A DNA stretch of 64,000 bases from Paenibacillus sp. Soil766 (GCF_001428105.1 NZ_LMSJ01000012.1:308569-372568), one strand, 5' to 3'. Counted from the first letter of the stretch, positions 52,392 through 61,713 are shown. The notes: generated by a model from the sequence alone, not told the origin. Program-made: numbers and translations.

Positions 52392-53645
52392 ATGAATGAA
52401 AATAGGAACAATAACGTGAACTTGAATGATATAAAGGTTGAGGGCAAAGCAAGCAATTCGAGAGTAAAACCAATCTTTGCAGCTTTTATGGCAGGTGCAG
52501 TTGTGGTTGGTGGGTTGATGTTTACTTCGGACAAATTGAATCTGTTTGGCTATGATACGCAAACGGTTCAGTCCAGTGCCGTTGCAGCTTCTGCAGCGAA
52601 CGCAGCTGCGGCTGGTGTCCAAACCGCATCACTGAACAATCTAGGAACCAATAGCATTTCACAAATTACGAAGGCCTCGAGTCCGGCCATTGTCAAAATT
52701 GAAACGAAAGTCAAGCAAACAAGCACATCTGGTCAGCGAAGAAATTCACAGCAACAAGGGACGCAAAGTGGAGATACGATCGAGAATGGGATCGGATCTG
52801 GGTTCATTTTTGAAGATAGCGGCTATATACTAACGAACGAGCATGTGATTCAAGGCGCAGACGAAATCGATGTTTACGTCCAAGGGTACGATACTCCATT
52901 TACAGCAACGCTACTCGGAAGCAGTTATGATTTAGATTTGGCTGTACTCAAAATTCAAGGAGACAAAGCTTTTCCAGCGCTTAAAATCGGGGATTCGGAT
53001 GCGGCAGAAGTAGGTGAGTGGGTTGTTGCGATTGGCAATCCATATGACTTCGATTATTCCGTTACAACAGGCGTTTTAAGCGCCAAGGAACGTGAAATCA
53101 GCATTGATGATGAGCAGGGTACACGTAATTACAAGCATTTGTTACAAACGGATACAGCCATTAACCCAGGTAACTCCGGTGGTCCGCTATTGAATTTGAA
53201 TGGTGAAGTCATAGGGATTAATACGGCCGTCAATGCCGAAGCACAGGGAATGGGCTTTGCGATTCCGGCAAGCACCATTAACTCAGTCGTAGATAAATTG
53301 AAAAACAACGAAACTATTCCAAAAGATCCAGCGCCCTACATTGGCGTAGCGTTGCAAAATATTACGGATGACATGCTGCAGGATTTGCAAATCAGTAGCA
53401 CCAATGGTGTGGTAGTTGCTGAAGTACAGCAAGGTTCACCAGCTTTCAAAGCGGGAATTCGCCAGTATGATGTCATTACGGAAGTGAATGGTAAAGGAAT
53501 TGCGAATACGGAGGAACTGACAAAAGCGGTTCAAACCGCGGCAGTTGGCGATGCTTTGAAGGTGAAAATTTCGCGCGATGGGCAAACGAAGGATGTATCT
53601 GTACAAGTTGGCGATAAAAACGAGGTAGCCGCCTATCAAAGTTAA
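52392..53645 (+). CDS. HtrA-like serine protease with PDZ domain
   Basis: 417 residues. Cytoplasmic start (1-26), one membrane anchor (about 27-47), linker rich in Ala, Ser, Gln, then a trypsin-like domain (90-300) and PDZ (about 315-410). The triad is H151 (TNEHV), D182 (DLAVLK) and S262 (NPGNSGGP). Degrades or refolds misfolded proteins at the outer face of the membrane; CssRS control is known in B. subtilis, but no such genes are here. Confidence 0.95.
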   Translation: MNENRNNNVNLNDIKVEGKASNSRVKPIFAAFMAGAVVVGGLMFTSDKLNLFGYDTQTVQSSAVAASAANAAAAGVQTASLNNLGTNSISQITKASSPAIVKIETKVKQTSTSGQRRNSQQQGTQSGDTIENGIGSGFIFEDSGYILTNEHVIQGADEIDVYVQGYDTPFTATLLGSSYDLDLAVLKIQGDKAFPALKIGDSDAAEVGEWVVAIGNPYDFDYSVTTGVLSAKEREISIDDEQGTRNYKHLLQTDTAINPGNSGGPLLNLNGEVIGINTAVNAEAQGMGFAIPASTINSVVDKLKNNETIPKDPAPYIGVALQNITDDMLQDLQISSTNGVVVAEVQQGSPAFKAGIRQYDVITEVNGKGIANTEELTKAVQTAAVGDALKVKISRDGQTKDVSVQVGDKNEVAAYQS

Positions 53646-53666
53646 ACAGCCCACCAAGAAGTAAAG

Positions 53667-53697
53667 AACGGAGTCGCGAACATTCGCGAGCTCCGTT
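53667..53697. terminator. Bidirectional terminator
   Basis: AACGGAG/CTCCGTT outer stem plus inner CGCGAA/TTCGCG, between htrA-like and aldolase genes; T residues follow on both sides. Confidence 0.75.
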
Positions 53698-53718
53698 TCT
53701 TCATGTATCGACGCAATC

Positions 53719-54354
53719 TCATACACGCGACGCCGCGAGCAATTGAGCAGCCTTATCCGTGATCCAGCCGAAATTGCCGGCTTCAATTTCCTTCAGGTTG
53801 ATGAGCGAGCCGCCAATGCCTAAGCCATAACAGCCGATGTTCAGGAATTGCTTGATGTTGCCTTCCGTTACGCCACCTACAGCTATCATGGGGATTGTAT
53901 CCAATGGCCCCATCAATTCCTTGATGTAGGGCAAGCCTAAGCTTGCACTTGGGAAAATTTTAACGGCTGTAGCTCCAGCTTTCCATGCTTTCACAACTTC
54001 AGTCGGCGTCATCGCACCAGGGAAGATCGGAATCCCCTCTTGTTTCGACCAACGGATGACCTCCTCGTCCAAATTCGGAGTGACCAGGAAAGCAGCCCCG
54101 GCAGCAACAGCTTGTTTGGCGTCCTCCAGATCCAGCACAGTGCCGGCTCCGATGAACATGTGATCTCCCCACTGCTTTTGAAGGTTAGTGATCATGGAGA
54201 GTGCACCAGGTGTGTTTAGCGTTACTTCCATGACGGTGACCCCACCTTGGCGAAGTGCTTCAGCAACAGACAGAATGTGATCTTCCTGCACGCCTCGGAC
54301 GATCGCCACGATACGTGTACGCTCAATTTCTTGCAAGCCTTGTTCTCGGTTCAT
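53719..54354 (-). CDS. eda: KDPG / KHG aldolase
   Basis: 211 residues from ATG 54354 (GGGGGAATC upstream). Bifunctional 2-keto-3-deoxy-6-phosphogluconate and 4-hydroxy-2-oxoglutarate aldolase. TIM barrel with conserved VAIVRG (start), EVTLNTPGAL with Glu, GAGTVLD, FLVTPN and the Schiff-base lysine in ATAVKIFPAS-like segment VKIFPSASLG. Produces pyruvate and glyceraldehyde 3-phosphate in Entner-Doudoroff type catabolism. No edd or kdgK gene nearby. Confidence 0.93.
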   Translation of the reverse strand: MNREQGLQEIERTRIVAIVRGVQEDHILSVAEALRQGGVTVMEVTLNTPGALSMITNLQKQWGDHMFIGAGTVLDLEDAKQAVAAGAAFLVTPNLDEEVIRWSKQEGIPIFPGAMTPTEVVKAWKAGATAVKIFPSASLGLPYIKELMGPLDTIPMIAVGGVTEGNIKQFLNIGCYGLGIGGSLINLKEIEAGNFGWITDKAAQLLAASRV

Positions 54355-54533
54355 TTCTCGATTCCCCCAAATCAATTCCTAAGTATTTGTTGTTTATTAT
54401 GACAGGTTCCAGAAATTTTTCCAATCCGTTGTGTCAAAACAAGCCCCTCCTACCTATACTGTAGTAATTCATAGGCATTCGTCTAGAAGCCTCATCAATC
54501 CTCACAGCTTTCAGCTCATAGGAGGTGACCTAC

Positions 54534-54980
54534 ATGACATGGAGTGAGATCAGTATCGTCAGCTTGGCAGTTGCTTGTTTAGTGCTCATTGTATTTACCG
54601 TTCGTATGATCATCACGGCTACGCGAACACTTCGCTTGTTAGGGGACACGGTTGTTGAAGTTAAGCAGGGAGTTGTCCATACAACAGAGCATGCGGGGAA
54701 TCTAATGAAGCAATTAGGGCAGCTTACGGAAGAGGTACATTTGCAAGTCCTTGCCTTAGAGCCAAGTATTCAATCGGTTGAAAAGGCAGGGAAGGCAGTC
54801 GGGGAAGTCGCTTCCCTACTTCGCAAAGCCTCACGCATGATGAATGATTCCTTACTTGGTGCGGAAAAGGTCGTACATACGCATCAGAAGCGTATCCACG
54901 ACATCATGGAATGGGCAACCACAGGATATGAGCTATGGCAGAGATGGCAGGCGCAGCGGAGTGCGAAATCAGATCATTAA
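54534..54980 (+). CDS. ytxG: DUF948 protein (YtxG-like)
   Basis: 148 residues. One N-terminal membrane helix (about 6-28), then a long helical region with heptad pattern (VVEVKQGVVHTTEHAGNLMKQLGQL) typical of DUF948. The ATG at 54534 follows AGGAGGTGA by five bases. It forms an operon with the YtxH gene 14 bases downstream, the same pair as ytxGH of B. subtilis, known there as general-stress genes. ytxJ does not follow. Confidence 0.88.
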   Translation: MTWSEISIVSLAVACLVLIVFTVRMIITATRTLRLLGDTVVEVKQGVVHTTEHAGNLMKQLGQLTEEVHLQVLALEPSIQSVEKAGKAVGEVASLLRKASRMMNDSLLGAEKVVHTHQKRIHDIMEWATTGYELWQRWQAQRSAKSDH

Positions 54981-54994
54981 GGAGTGGATATCAC

Positions 54995-55360
54995 ATGTCC
55001 AATGGAAAAAAAGGAAAAGATCTTCTCATCGGTGCAGTCGTAGGCGGTTTAGTTGGGGCGGCAGCAGCGCTGCTGTTCGCACCGAAATCAGGGCGTGAAC
55101 TACGTAGTGATATTGCAGAAGGAGCTACTGTGGTTAGCGACAAAACCGTGCAACTGGCGAGTACAGTTAGTCAAAAAACGCAAGCAGCTGCCAAAACAGT
55201 GAGTACGACAACCACAGATCTCGTAGGTAAAGCGAAGGATACAGCAGCAAGTGTTGTCGAGACAGTTCGTTCTTGGAAGGATTCGCAATCTGAAGATAAC
55301 ATCCAAGATGAGATCGCAGCATCGGAAGCAGCAGAAGATTTAGTCATCGTAGGCCGCTAG
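54995..55360 (+). CDS. ytxH: YtxH domain protein
   Basis: 121 residues from ATG 54995 (AAGGAGTGG upstream). The glycine-rich hydrophobic start (LLIGAVVGGLVGAAAALLFAPKSGRELR) is the YtxH signature. The rest is amphipathic, Ala/Thr/Lys-rich and resembles LEA/apolipoprotein helices. Membrane-associated stress protein. Partner of ytxG. Confidence 0.92.
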   Translation: MSNGKKGKDLLIGAVVGGLVGAAAALLFAPKSGRELRSDIAEGATVVSDKTVQLASTVSQKTQAAAKTVSTTTTDLVGKAKDTAASVVETVRSWKDSQSEDNIQDEIAASEAAEDLVIVGR

Positions 55361-55370
55361 TTTTGTAAAG

Positions 55371-55411
55371 AAAGAAGCAGAGCGCTCCTTCTAGGAGTAC
55401 TCTGCTTCTTT
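55371..55411. terminator. Bidirectional terminator after ytxH
   Basis: 12-bp stem AAAGAAGCAGAG/CTCTGCTTCTTT with an inner GCTCCT/AGGAGT pair, between convergent genes. Confidence 0.9.
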
Positions 55412-55415
55412 GCTG

Positions 55416-56543
55416 TTACCATTTGGATGGATCAATTTTACTAATATCCAGACCTTCCCACACATTCTTAATATCGGCGGTCTCTGGATGATCGAAAAGC
55501 AGCCATGCGGTAGGGAGATACCGTTCGCCGTATTCACTTGAAGGTTTATTAATAATAGCATTATTGTGGACTAATACGGTTGAAGCGCCACCATCTAGGT
55601 TCGCCGCGGTAATCGCGCCATGCGCTAAGAAAATTTCCTGCACATCATAAAGCGTTGCACCAATACTGTGCGTTTGTCTGCCATCAATGATGGCGAAGAG
55701 AATCGACCCATCCTTCGTTTGAGCCATACACGTTCGTGGCGCAATACCCCAGCCATCTGCTTGACTTTTAACCTGGCCAACACCATTCACAATAAAACGT
55801 GGACTGAAGGAGACGGCTTCCTGAACGCCCATTTGGAGCAACTCCGAAACTTTGTATTTCCCGGAAATCATACGGCCTTCCTTATCGATCCCAACGATTT
55901 GTACGGTACCATTCATACCTTTGTCATTATAAAAAATTTTGCCTCCAGAGATCACGACACCTTCTGGCTGAAACCCATTGCCTTCCCAGTTCGGGTCAAT
56001 AAATCCGCCGCCATTCACACCGAGGATTGCTCCTGTCCGTTTGACCATGGAGGACACTTTCTCCCCTTTACCAGCTTTCTCCGGCACTGCGATGCGAAGC
56101 TTAGTGGGGTCAGAAATGGTTACAAGCTTACCTTTGAAATTGGGACCCGAGATATTCTCGATGGTTACTAAATCTTTTTTGACTGGGGCTACTACTTCCG
56201 TAGGCGTATGGGACGGTAGAGGTGCGATTTCTACAAGTCCTAGATCCTTCTCGGTCCCCATTTCGTCAAAACTTTTCGTATATGCTTCTACTCGTTTCTG
56301 TAACTCGGAAGTGCCAATTAAATATTTGGCCCAATCCCGATGCTGCGTGGTGATGATGGTATCTGCCATCATGAAACGCAGACTCGTGCCCGAGGCAGTC
56401 AGGAAAAACCAGCTTAAACCTAAGATTGCTAGAATTGTAATCGTAACAATTGTATACGACATAAAGCGTATTCCTGCAGAACGTTTGCGCTTTACGCGGG
56501 CTTGCAGGGTAGTCTGTTGGGCAGTTGTTTGTTGAACAGCCAT
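55416..56543 (-). CDS. Phosphodiester glycosidase family protein (NAGPA domain)
   Basis: 375 residues from ATG 56543; the ribosome site GAGAGG is thirteen or fourteen bases away, so the start is uncertain. One membrane helix (about 28-52) then an extracellular domain. The catalytic part shows GAILGVNGGGFIDPNWEG, NDKGMNG..., SFSPRFIVNGV, APRTCMAQTKDGSILFAIIDGR and AANLDGGASTVL, motifs of the NAGPA fold. Known members remove N-acetylglucosamine 1-phosphodiester or act on wall or exopolysaccharide linkages. Substrate unknown. Confidence 0.88.
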   Translation of the reverse strand: MAVQQTTAQQTTLQARVKRKRSAGIRFMSYTIVTITILAILGLSWFFLTASGTSLRFMMADTIITTQHRDWAKYLIGTSELQKRVEAYTKSFDEMGTEKDLGLVEIAPLPSHTPTEVVAPVKKDLVTIENISGPNFKGKLVTISDPTKLRIAVPEKAGKGEKVSSMVKRTGAILGVNGGGFIDPNWEGNGFQPEGVVISGGKIFYNDKGMNGTVQIVGIDKEGRMISGKYKVSELLQMGVQEAVSFSPRFIVNGVGQVKSQADGWGIAPRTCMAQTKDGSILFAIIDGRQTHSIGATLYDVQEIFLAHGAITAANLDGGASTVLVHNNAIINKPSSEYGERYLPTAWLLFDHPETADIKNVWEGLDISKIDPSKW

Positions 56544-56601
56544 GGTTAGGCATCTATCCTCTCTAAAGCTAATCAGGTCCACACTGTCAACTTATAAGAC
56601 G

Positions 56602-56653
56602 AAAAAAAAGGAGAATAAGTTTCAGAATTCCCTGAAATTTTCTCCTTTTTTTT
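56602..56653. terminator. Terminator with nested stems
   Basis: AAAAGGAGAA/TTCTCCTTTT outer stem encloses TTTCAG/CTGAAA; T-run on both sides. Serves the XRE gene on the minus strand. Confidence 0.82.
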
Positions 56654-56662
56654 GTAAAATGC

Positions 56663-57325
56663 TTAATTTTGTCGTTGAAGTGAGGCAAGTAGAGAGTCTT
56701 TTATCATATTTTTCTCAAATTGATATTCAAGATTGTTCCCTGCATGATAGGCGACACTGCGTAAGATAAGATCATGGTATTTCTTTTGTCGCAGGGCAGC
56801 AATCGTCACGCTCAGACTCACACCAAGCGGATCGAAATAAAGCTTACCTGATTGTGCATCATATTTCTTAACGTGAGACAGGTTGACGAATAAATCCGTA
56901 TCCATTTTCTTAAACCCTTGATCTTCTAGTTGGTCTAGGAAATGACTGAAATCTAAGAGTGACTGCATGGGAATCGTGCGATTACCGATCGGCGTATGAT
57001 ACGTCATTTCGGTAGATCCAATTTCTATAAAAAGGATGTCTTCTAGGGGAAGAGTGGGCAGTGTTGCTCGACTATCTTGGATACCTTTTTCTAGATATCC
57101 AGCTTTCTCCATAAGATCTGTATACGAAAACTTATAAGCATCTGACAGTTTTTTTAACGTGACAGGGGATGGCTTAATCTTCTCATTTGTTGAACGGTTA
57201 CGCTCTAATTCTAAATCACGAATATAGGCATGGGACAGGCCACTTTTGTTGGCAGCTTCACGTAAGGACATCTTTCCTCGCAAGCTCTCCAAAAATTTAC
57301 CGAATCCTTCAAATTGCTTCATCAT
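56663..57325 (-). CDS. XRE family regulator with helical C-terminal domain
   Basis: 220 residues from ATG 57325 (GGAGGG upstream). Helix-turn-helix in the first 70 residues (MSLREAANKSGLSHAYIRDLELERNRSTNEKIKPSPVTLKKLSDAYKFSYTDLMEKAGY). The remainder is a ligand or dimerisation domain of a type I do not recognise. No adjacent target gene is apparent. Confidence 0.88.
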   Translation of the reverse strand: MMKQFEGFGKFLESLRGKMSLREAANKSGLSHAYIRDLELERNRSTNEKIKPSPVTLKKLSDAYKFSYTDLMEKAGYLEKGIQDSRATLPTLPLEDILFIEIGSTEMTYHTPIGNRTIPMQSLLDFSHFLDQLEDQGFKKMDTDLFVNLSHVKKYDAQSGKLYFDPLGVSLSVTIAALRQKKYHDLILRSVAYHAGNNLEYQFEKNMIKDSLLASLQRQN

Positions 57326-57533
57326 AGGAATCCCTCCATATGTTAATTGTAATTGAATTGACGCAAAATTGAAACGTTTATAGCACTTATTGGTACTAAT
57401 TACCTTAGCGGAATATGAACATCTTATAGGATTCGTAAGCAATATGCGAATTTAGTAGGTCGCGAGAATCAAACCCGTGACTTCTTTCTTCTAATTTTTT
57501 ATAATAGGAAAGTAGAAAGGGGACGATATTAAC

Positions 57534-57953
57534 ATGTCAAATAAATGGCTGAGAGACAACGGTATGCATCTTTCCTGGCTAGTTGCCTTAGTTGCGACGC
57601 TAGGAAGCTTATATTTTTCTGAAATCTTGCATTTTGCACCATGTAAACTATGCTGGTATCAGCGTATTCTTATGTACCCATTGGTCGTAATTCTGGGTAT
57701 TGCAGCAGTCCGCAGAGACTACAAGTTAACCATCTATGTGTTGCCATTAACGATTTGGGGAGCCTGCATTTCGATCTATCATGTATTATTGCAAAATGGT
57801 GTTTTCAAAGAAACAGGTACAGGCTGCGGTCCCATTGCTTGTGATACCGATTACTTAAACTGGCTTGGATTTATTACGATTCCGATGCTGGCAGGAATAG
57901 CGTTTATCCTACTCACCGTTCTACAATACTTGACTTATCGCGCTACAAAATAA
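57534..57953 (+). CDS. bdbC: Disulfide bond formation protein B (BdbC-type)
   Basis: 139 residues, four membrane helices. Two cysteine pairs are visible: CKLC (37-40) in FAPCKLCWYQRILMYPL and GCGPIAC in the second extracellular loop. It oxidises the thiol oxidase partner BdbD and passes electrons to quinone. AAAGGGGA precedes the ATG. No bdbD gene in the window. Confidence 0.93.
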   Translation: MSNKWLRDNGMHLSWLVALVATLGSLYFSEILHFAPCKLCWYQRILMYPLVVILGIAAVRRDYKLTIYVLPLTIWGACISIYHVLLQNGVFKETGTGCGPIACDTDYLNWLGFITIPMLAGIAFILLTVLQYLTYRATK

Positions 57954-58042
57954 CCCCTAGAATCAATAGTTAGGCAGGTAATTTGTCATTCACTGTCGAA
58001 TAGGCATGGAAGAAGAATCCATCCTAACCCGAGGTGTAACTT

Positions 58043-59035
58043 ATGATTAAACATACCCATAAAGCTGCACTGCTGATCGTACTGAGTGTTTCGTTGGTCG
58101 GTTGTGCAGATATAAGCCTAACTGCCCCTGTCGGCACTGAAGCGGCTTCCAAAGCCAGTCCAGTTATTTCACCTAGATTTTCACCAACCCCTTCTCCCGC
58201 ACAAACCGTTAAACCATCGCCAATAACGACACCTACGGCAACACCACAGACAACGACTGCGCCGAGTGCGTCACCAGCTGCACCGAAGCCTAGTGCAACG
58301 CCTAAAGCCACTGCTGATCCTGCCAAATCGAAACCATTACCAGCAGATCGTACGCCGTATTCTTGGTACTATATGAAGAAAAAAACAGGGCAAGTTCCTG
58401 ATTTTCCGCATGAAACCAAATCCTTCACCAGTGACCAGAAAGCAGTCTGGGTTGGGACAGGGAAAAAGGTTTATTTAACTATTGATGCAGGTGGACCGCT
58501 CATTGAGGTTGATCTCATGTTGAAATCACTCAAAGAAAACAATGTGAAAGCGAACTTTTTTATCACAGGAAACAATATTAAGAAGAATCCGGACTATTTG
58601 AAAAGAATAGTGGCAGACGGTCATTATGTCGCGAATCATACGATGACACATACGGATTTTAATGACCTGACAGATGATCAGATTCGCAAGGAAATTAAGG
58701 ATTTTGAAGTTTTGTATAAGCAAATCACCGGTAAAGAGGTCGGGAACTACTTCCGTTTCCCTTACGGTCACTATAATTCTCATAATTTAAGTTTGGTTTC
58801 TGAGATGGGCTATACCTCTGTATTCTGGTCTACAGCCATGCGTGATTGGGAGCCTAGAGCGAATGGCGCTGAGGATCCGTACAACGATATTATGAATAAT
58901 TTGCATGAGGGCAACGTGATTTTGATGCATCAGGGCTCCATTGAGAACATGCAAGCACTGGATCGTATTTGTAAAGAAATTAAGAAGAGAGGGTATGAAT
59001 TCGGACTTGTCACCGAGCTTCAGCCTAAAAAGTAA
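58043..59035 (+). CDS. Polysaccharide deacetylase lipoprotein with altered metal motif
   Basis: 330 residues. Lipoprotein signal with lipobox LVGC (C21), a Pro/Thr/Ser-rich linker (about 35-100) for wall penetration, then a NodB domain. Motif 1 is YLTIDAGGP (D148-A149) instead of TFDDG; motif 2 NHTMTH, motif 3 RFPYG, motif 4 VFWSTAMRDW and motif 5 VILMHQ are conserved. PdaA-type enzymes also vary motif 1. It probably acts on peptidoglycan or another N-acetyl polymer outside the cell. GAGGTG precedes the ATG. Confidence 0.9.
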   Translation: MIKHTHKAALLIVLSVSLVGCADISLTAPVGTEAASKASPVISPRFSPTPSPAQTVKPSPITTPTATPQTTTAPSASPAAPKPSATPKATADPAKSKPLPADRTPYSWYYMKKKTGQVPDFPHETKSFTSDQKAVWVGTGKKVYLTIDAGGPLIEVDLMLKSLKENNVKANFFITGNNIKKNPDYLKRIVADGHYVANHTMTHTDFNDLTDDQIRKEIKDFEVLYKQITGKEVGNYFRFPYGHYNSHNLSLVSEMGYTSVFWSTAMRDWEPRANGAEDPYNDIMNNLHEGNVILMHQGSIENMQALDRICKEIKKRGYEFGLVTELQPKK

Positions 59036-59148
59036 AGAAGATTAGGTCGAAAACTGTGTAGTACTCTTGGTACCTTTAAGCTTGGCCGCACATATCCTAA
59101 CCATGTGGTTTATATCAATTCATCAACCGGCAAAGGAAGCGGATATGT

Positions 59149-59958
59149 GTGCAGCAAGCGATAGCCGTACTGGACTCCGGAGTCGGAGGGTTAACTGTTG
59201 TAAAGGAAGTCATGAGACAGCTGCCGCATGAAAAAGTCATTTATTTTGGAGATACAGCTAGGAGCCCCTATGGCCCCCGACCTGCTAGTGAAGTTCGTCA
59301 CTTTACACGTCAAATCGTAGACTACTTACTTCAGTTTAATCCCAAAATGATTGTAATTGCCTGTAATACGGCGACTGCGGTCGCGATTGAAGACATACGT
59401 GCACGCGTCTCGATTCCTGTCGTAGGTGTGATTTCTCCAGGAGCAAGAGCAGCAATCAAAATGACTCGAAGCGGTATGATCGGTGTCATTGGCACAGATG
59501 GAACGATACGCAGTCAAGCCTATGAAACGGCGTTGAAGCAGATTTCGCCTGATATCCAAGTCTTTAGTGAGGCGTGCCCGTTACTAGCTCCATTTGTTGA
59601 GAGAGGGCTTTTTAGTAGTGAGCGTGCGCATACAATCGTGGATCAATCCCTGAATCCCTTGAAAAATAAGCCGATCGATTGTTTAATTCTGGGATGTACC
59701 CACTACCCATTTCTGATGGAATCCATTTCTCAAGTTATGGGTCCTAAAGTGACATTAATTTCTTCGGCGGAAGAGACAGCCAGAGATATAAGTACGATCC
59801 TTTCTCAGAGAGGCATGCAAGCGAAATCCTTGGAAACACCGATTCATCAGTTTTTCTGCAGTGGTACGCCAACTGTTTTCCGGCAAATTGCGGAGAACTG
59901 GCTCAAGGAATATATTGCTGTTATGCCTGTCGTTTGGCAGGTGCCGACTATTATTTAA
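59149..59958 (+). CDS. racE: Glutamate racemase
   Basis: 269 residues, GTG start about ten bases after AAAGGAAG. Supplies D-glutamate for peptidoglycan. Catalytic cysteines are in ACNTATA (C72) and LGCTHYPF; the N-terminal VLDSGVGGLTVVKEV and FGDTARSPYG are typical. In Bacillales the gene is essential unless a second copy exists. The neighbouring deacetylase also acts on the wall, but common transcription is not evident. Confidence 0.95.
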   Translation: MQQAIAVLDSGVGGLTVVKEVMRQLPHEKVIYFGDTARSPYGPRPASEVRHFTRQIVDYLLQFNPKMIVIACNTATAVAIEDIRARVSIPVVGVISPGARAAIKMTRSGMIGVIGTDGTIRSQAYETALKQISPDIQVFSEACPLLAPFVERGLFSSERAHTIVDQSLNPLKNKPIDCLILGCTHYPFLMESISQVMGPKVTLISSAEETARDISTILSQRGMQAKSLETPIHQFFCSGTPTVFRQIAENWLKEYIAVMPVVWQVPTII

Positions 59959-59965
59959 ACGAGTC

Positions 59966-59993
59966 AAATAGACCCTTTGGGTCTATTTTTATT
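59966..59993 (+). terminator. Terminator of racE
   Basis: AAATAGACCC/GGGTCTATTT perfect stem with a 3-base loop, then T residues. Confidence 0.9.
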
Positions 59994-60085
59994 TCACTTA
60001 CCGCAGGCGGAGATACCGCATGATTCCTGCAATCGAGGCATAAGCATAGCCATACGAATGAAGTAAAAGGCTGTGAGGTGGTTGT

Positions 60086-60961
60086 GTGTTAGGTTATGGC
60101 TATGAGACATTGGCCCAGGAGATGAATCGTTTAGGCAAAATATATCCATTTTTGCAAACGACATGTATCGGCAAAAGTACGATGGGAAGAGACATTCATG
60201 CGCTGCGTATCGGGCACGGTACGAAGGAAATCCATTTCAATGCAGCCATGCATGCGAATGAATGGATAACGGCACCCTTGCTAATGCAATTTGTTGAAGA
60301 CCTGGCATGTGCTTATGCAAGAGGAACAGCATGGCAGGGACGTAATGTTAGACGTATTTTGTCAGAGTATGCCTTGTGGGTCGTGCCGATGGTTAATCCT
60401 GATGGTGTAGATCTTGTTTTAAATGGATTGCAGGAGGATCATCCATATCGTGATGCTTTGTTGGATTGGAATAAAGGGTCATTCTCGTTCTTGAATTGGA
60501 AAGCGAATATACGCGGTGTAGATCTTAATGATCAATTCCCTGCCCATTGGGATGAAGAAAAGCTGCGAAGAGAACATGATAGACCAGGTGAGCGAGATTA
60601 TGGCGGCGAAGCTCCGCTATCTGAACCGGAAGCCGCGGCACTAGCTCAATTCACCGAATCTCATGATTTTGAGCTTGTCGTTGCCTTACATACACAGGGG
60701 AGAGAAATTTATTGGAATTATCGCGATTATGAACCAGCTGAAGCTGAAGCACTTGCAGAGAGACTGGCATTAGCCAGTAATTATGAGGCTGTGAAGCTCT
60801 CGGGCAGTGACGCAGGGTATAAGGATTGGTTCATTCAACAGTTTCGGCGACCAGGCTTTACAGTCGAGGTGGGGTTAGGCGTAAATCCGCTGCCTGTTGA
60901 AACATTTGCTTTACTTTATGAGGAAGTGACTCCTATTTTATTGACTGCCTTGGAATTGTAA
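60086..60961 (+). CDS. M14 family metallocarboxypeptidase
   Basis: 291 residues, GTG start after GAGGTG. Zinc ligands HxxE are in AMHANEW (H56, E59), the third His in VVALHTQGREIYWNYRD, and the catalytic Glu in PGFTVEVGLGVNP. Similar to gamma-D-glutamyl-diamino acid endopeptidases and MpaA, which cut peptidoglycan peptides, but lacks signal peptide or LysM domain, so it likely processes turnover peptides in the cytosol. Confidence 0.9.
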   Translation: MLGYGYETLAQEMNRLGKIYPFLQTTCIGKSTMGRDIHALRIGHGTKEIHFNAAMHANEWITAPLLMQFVEDLACAYARGTAWQGRNVRRILSEYALWVVPMVNPDGVDLVLNGLQEDHPYRDALLDWNKGSFSFLNWKANIRGVDLNDQFPAHWDEEKLRREHDRPGERDYGGEAPLSEPEAAALAQFTESHDFELVVALHTQGREIYWNYRDYEPAEAEALAERLALASNYEAVKLSGSDAGYKDWFIQQFRRPGFTVEVGLGVNPLPVETFALLYEEVTPILLTALEL

Positions 60962-61061
60962 TCGTAAGACAAGTCACTTCAACTTACTTGTGTTCGCTAC
61001 GAACCGACTTTGCCCAGACTTCATATACTGAGGAAAGGAAGCTGTTGGGGAGGCGTGAAAC

Positions 61062-61274
61062 ATGGCACCACCTAAAGGTAAAGGCAAAGTTGTTAAGAAG
61101 AAAAAGGAACTTTCATCTCGTGCGCAATACACGATGAGGATCGTTGAATCTGCCACTTGTTCGGTGTGCAAAACACCTTGCGCAAGGGGCATGCGCTACT
61201 TAGAAATGATGTCACAGCCTGGGGCTGTCGGCAGAGGTGTTCCGTGTATTTTGACACGTAGGAAAATCAACTAA
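61062..61274 (+). CDS. Small basic protein with Cys pairs (70 aa)
   Basis: Start ATG after GGGGAGGCG. N-terminal Lys-rich segment (KGKGKVVKKKKE) then TCSVCKTPCARG and a later PCILTRRKI, i.e. four Cys that could bind zinc. Not recognised; conserved-looking codon use and a following terminator support expression. Confidence 0.62.
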   Translation: MAPPKGKGKVVKKKKELSSRAQYTMRIVESATCSVCKTPCARGMRYLEMMSQPGAVGRGVPCILTRRKIN

Positions 61275-61279
61275 CTTAG

Positions 61280-61303
61280 ATCCGCCCCTTTGGAGGGGTG
61301 GAT
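61280..61303 (+). terminator. Terminator of the 70-aa protein gene
   Basis: ATCCGCCCCT/AGGGGTGGAT, 10-bp stem with T-run (TTTTTTG). Confidence 0.92.
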
Positions 61304-61305
61304 TT

Positions 61306-61713
61306 TTTGTTTCCGGTGGGGCACCTCAACAAGTCTAGTTACCTCAGCACGCCGAACAAGCCGGACTCGATCAACAAGTTCAACAGCTTAACAAACTGAA
61401 CTCCCCCAACTCCCCCAGCTAGCCCAATTACCTCCTGAACTCTTTGTAACCCGCCTCATGTCACGAATAGCTGTATTTTATGTAGCTAATTCATTAGAAT
61501 TTCGGCTGAAATCACGGTTAGATGGAAAATGTACAGTTAAATACCAGCGTTTTTGTAGATATGACTGGATGAGGCAGAATTAACTACCTATTTTCCATCT
61601 AAATTGAATTTAGGGGCAGATTTCTCTAAAATAGCTGTACAATTTCCAGTTAATTCATACAGCAGCGAGTACGAGGTATTCTCAGGAACGCCGCAGATCC
61701 CTCCAGAACATAA
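61306..61713. repeat. Gene-free region with non-coding inverted-repeat element
   Basis: The first 140 bases are C/A-rich with AACAAG repeats and no ORF. From about 61470 to 61680 lies an imperfect inverted repeat: TTAGATGGAAAATGTACAGTTAA (61518-61540) is matched by the reverse complement of 61580-61602 at about 19 of 23 positions, and related AGCTGTA blocks occur near each end. Confidence 0.65.
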
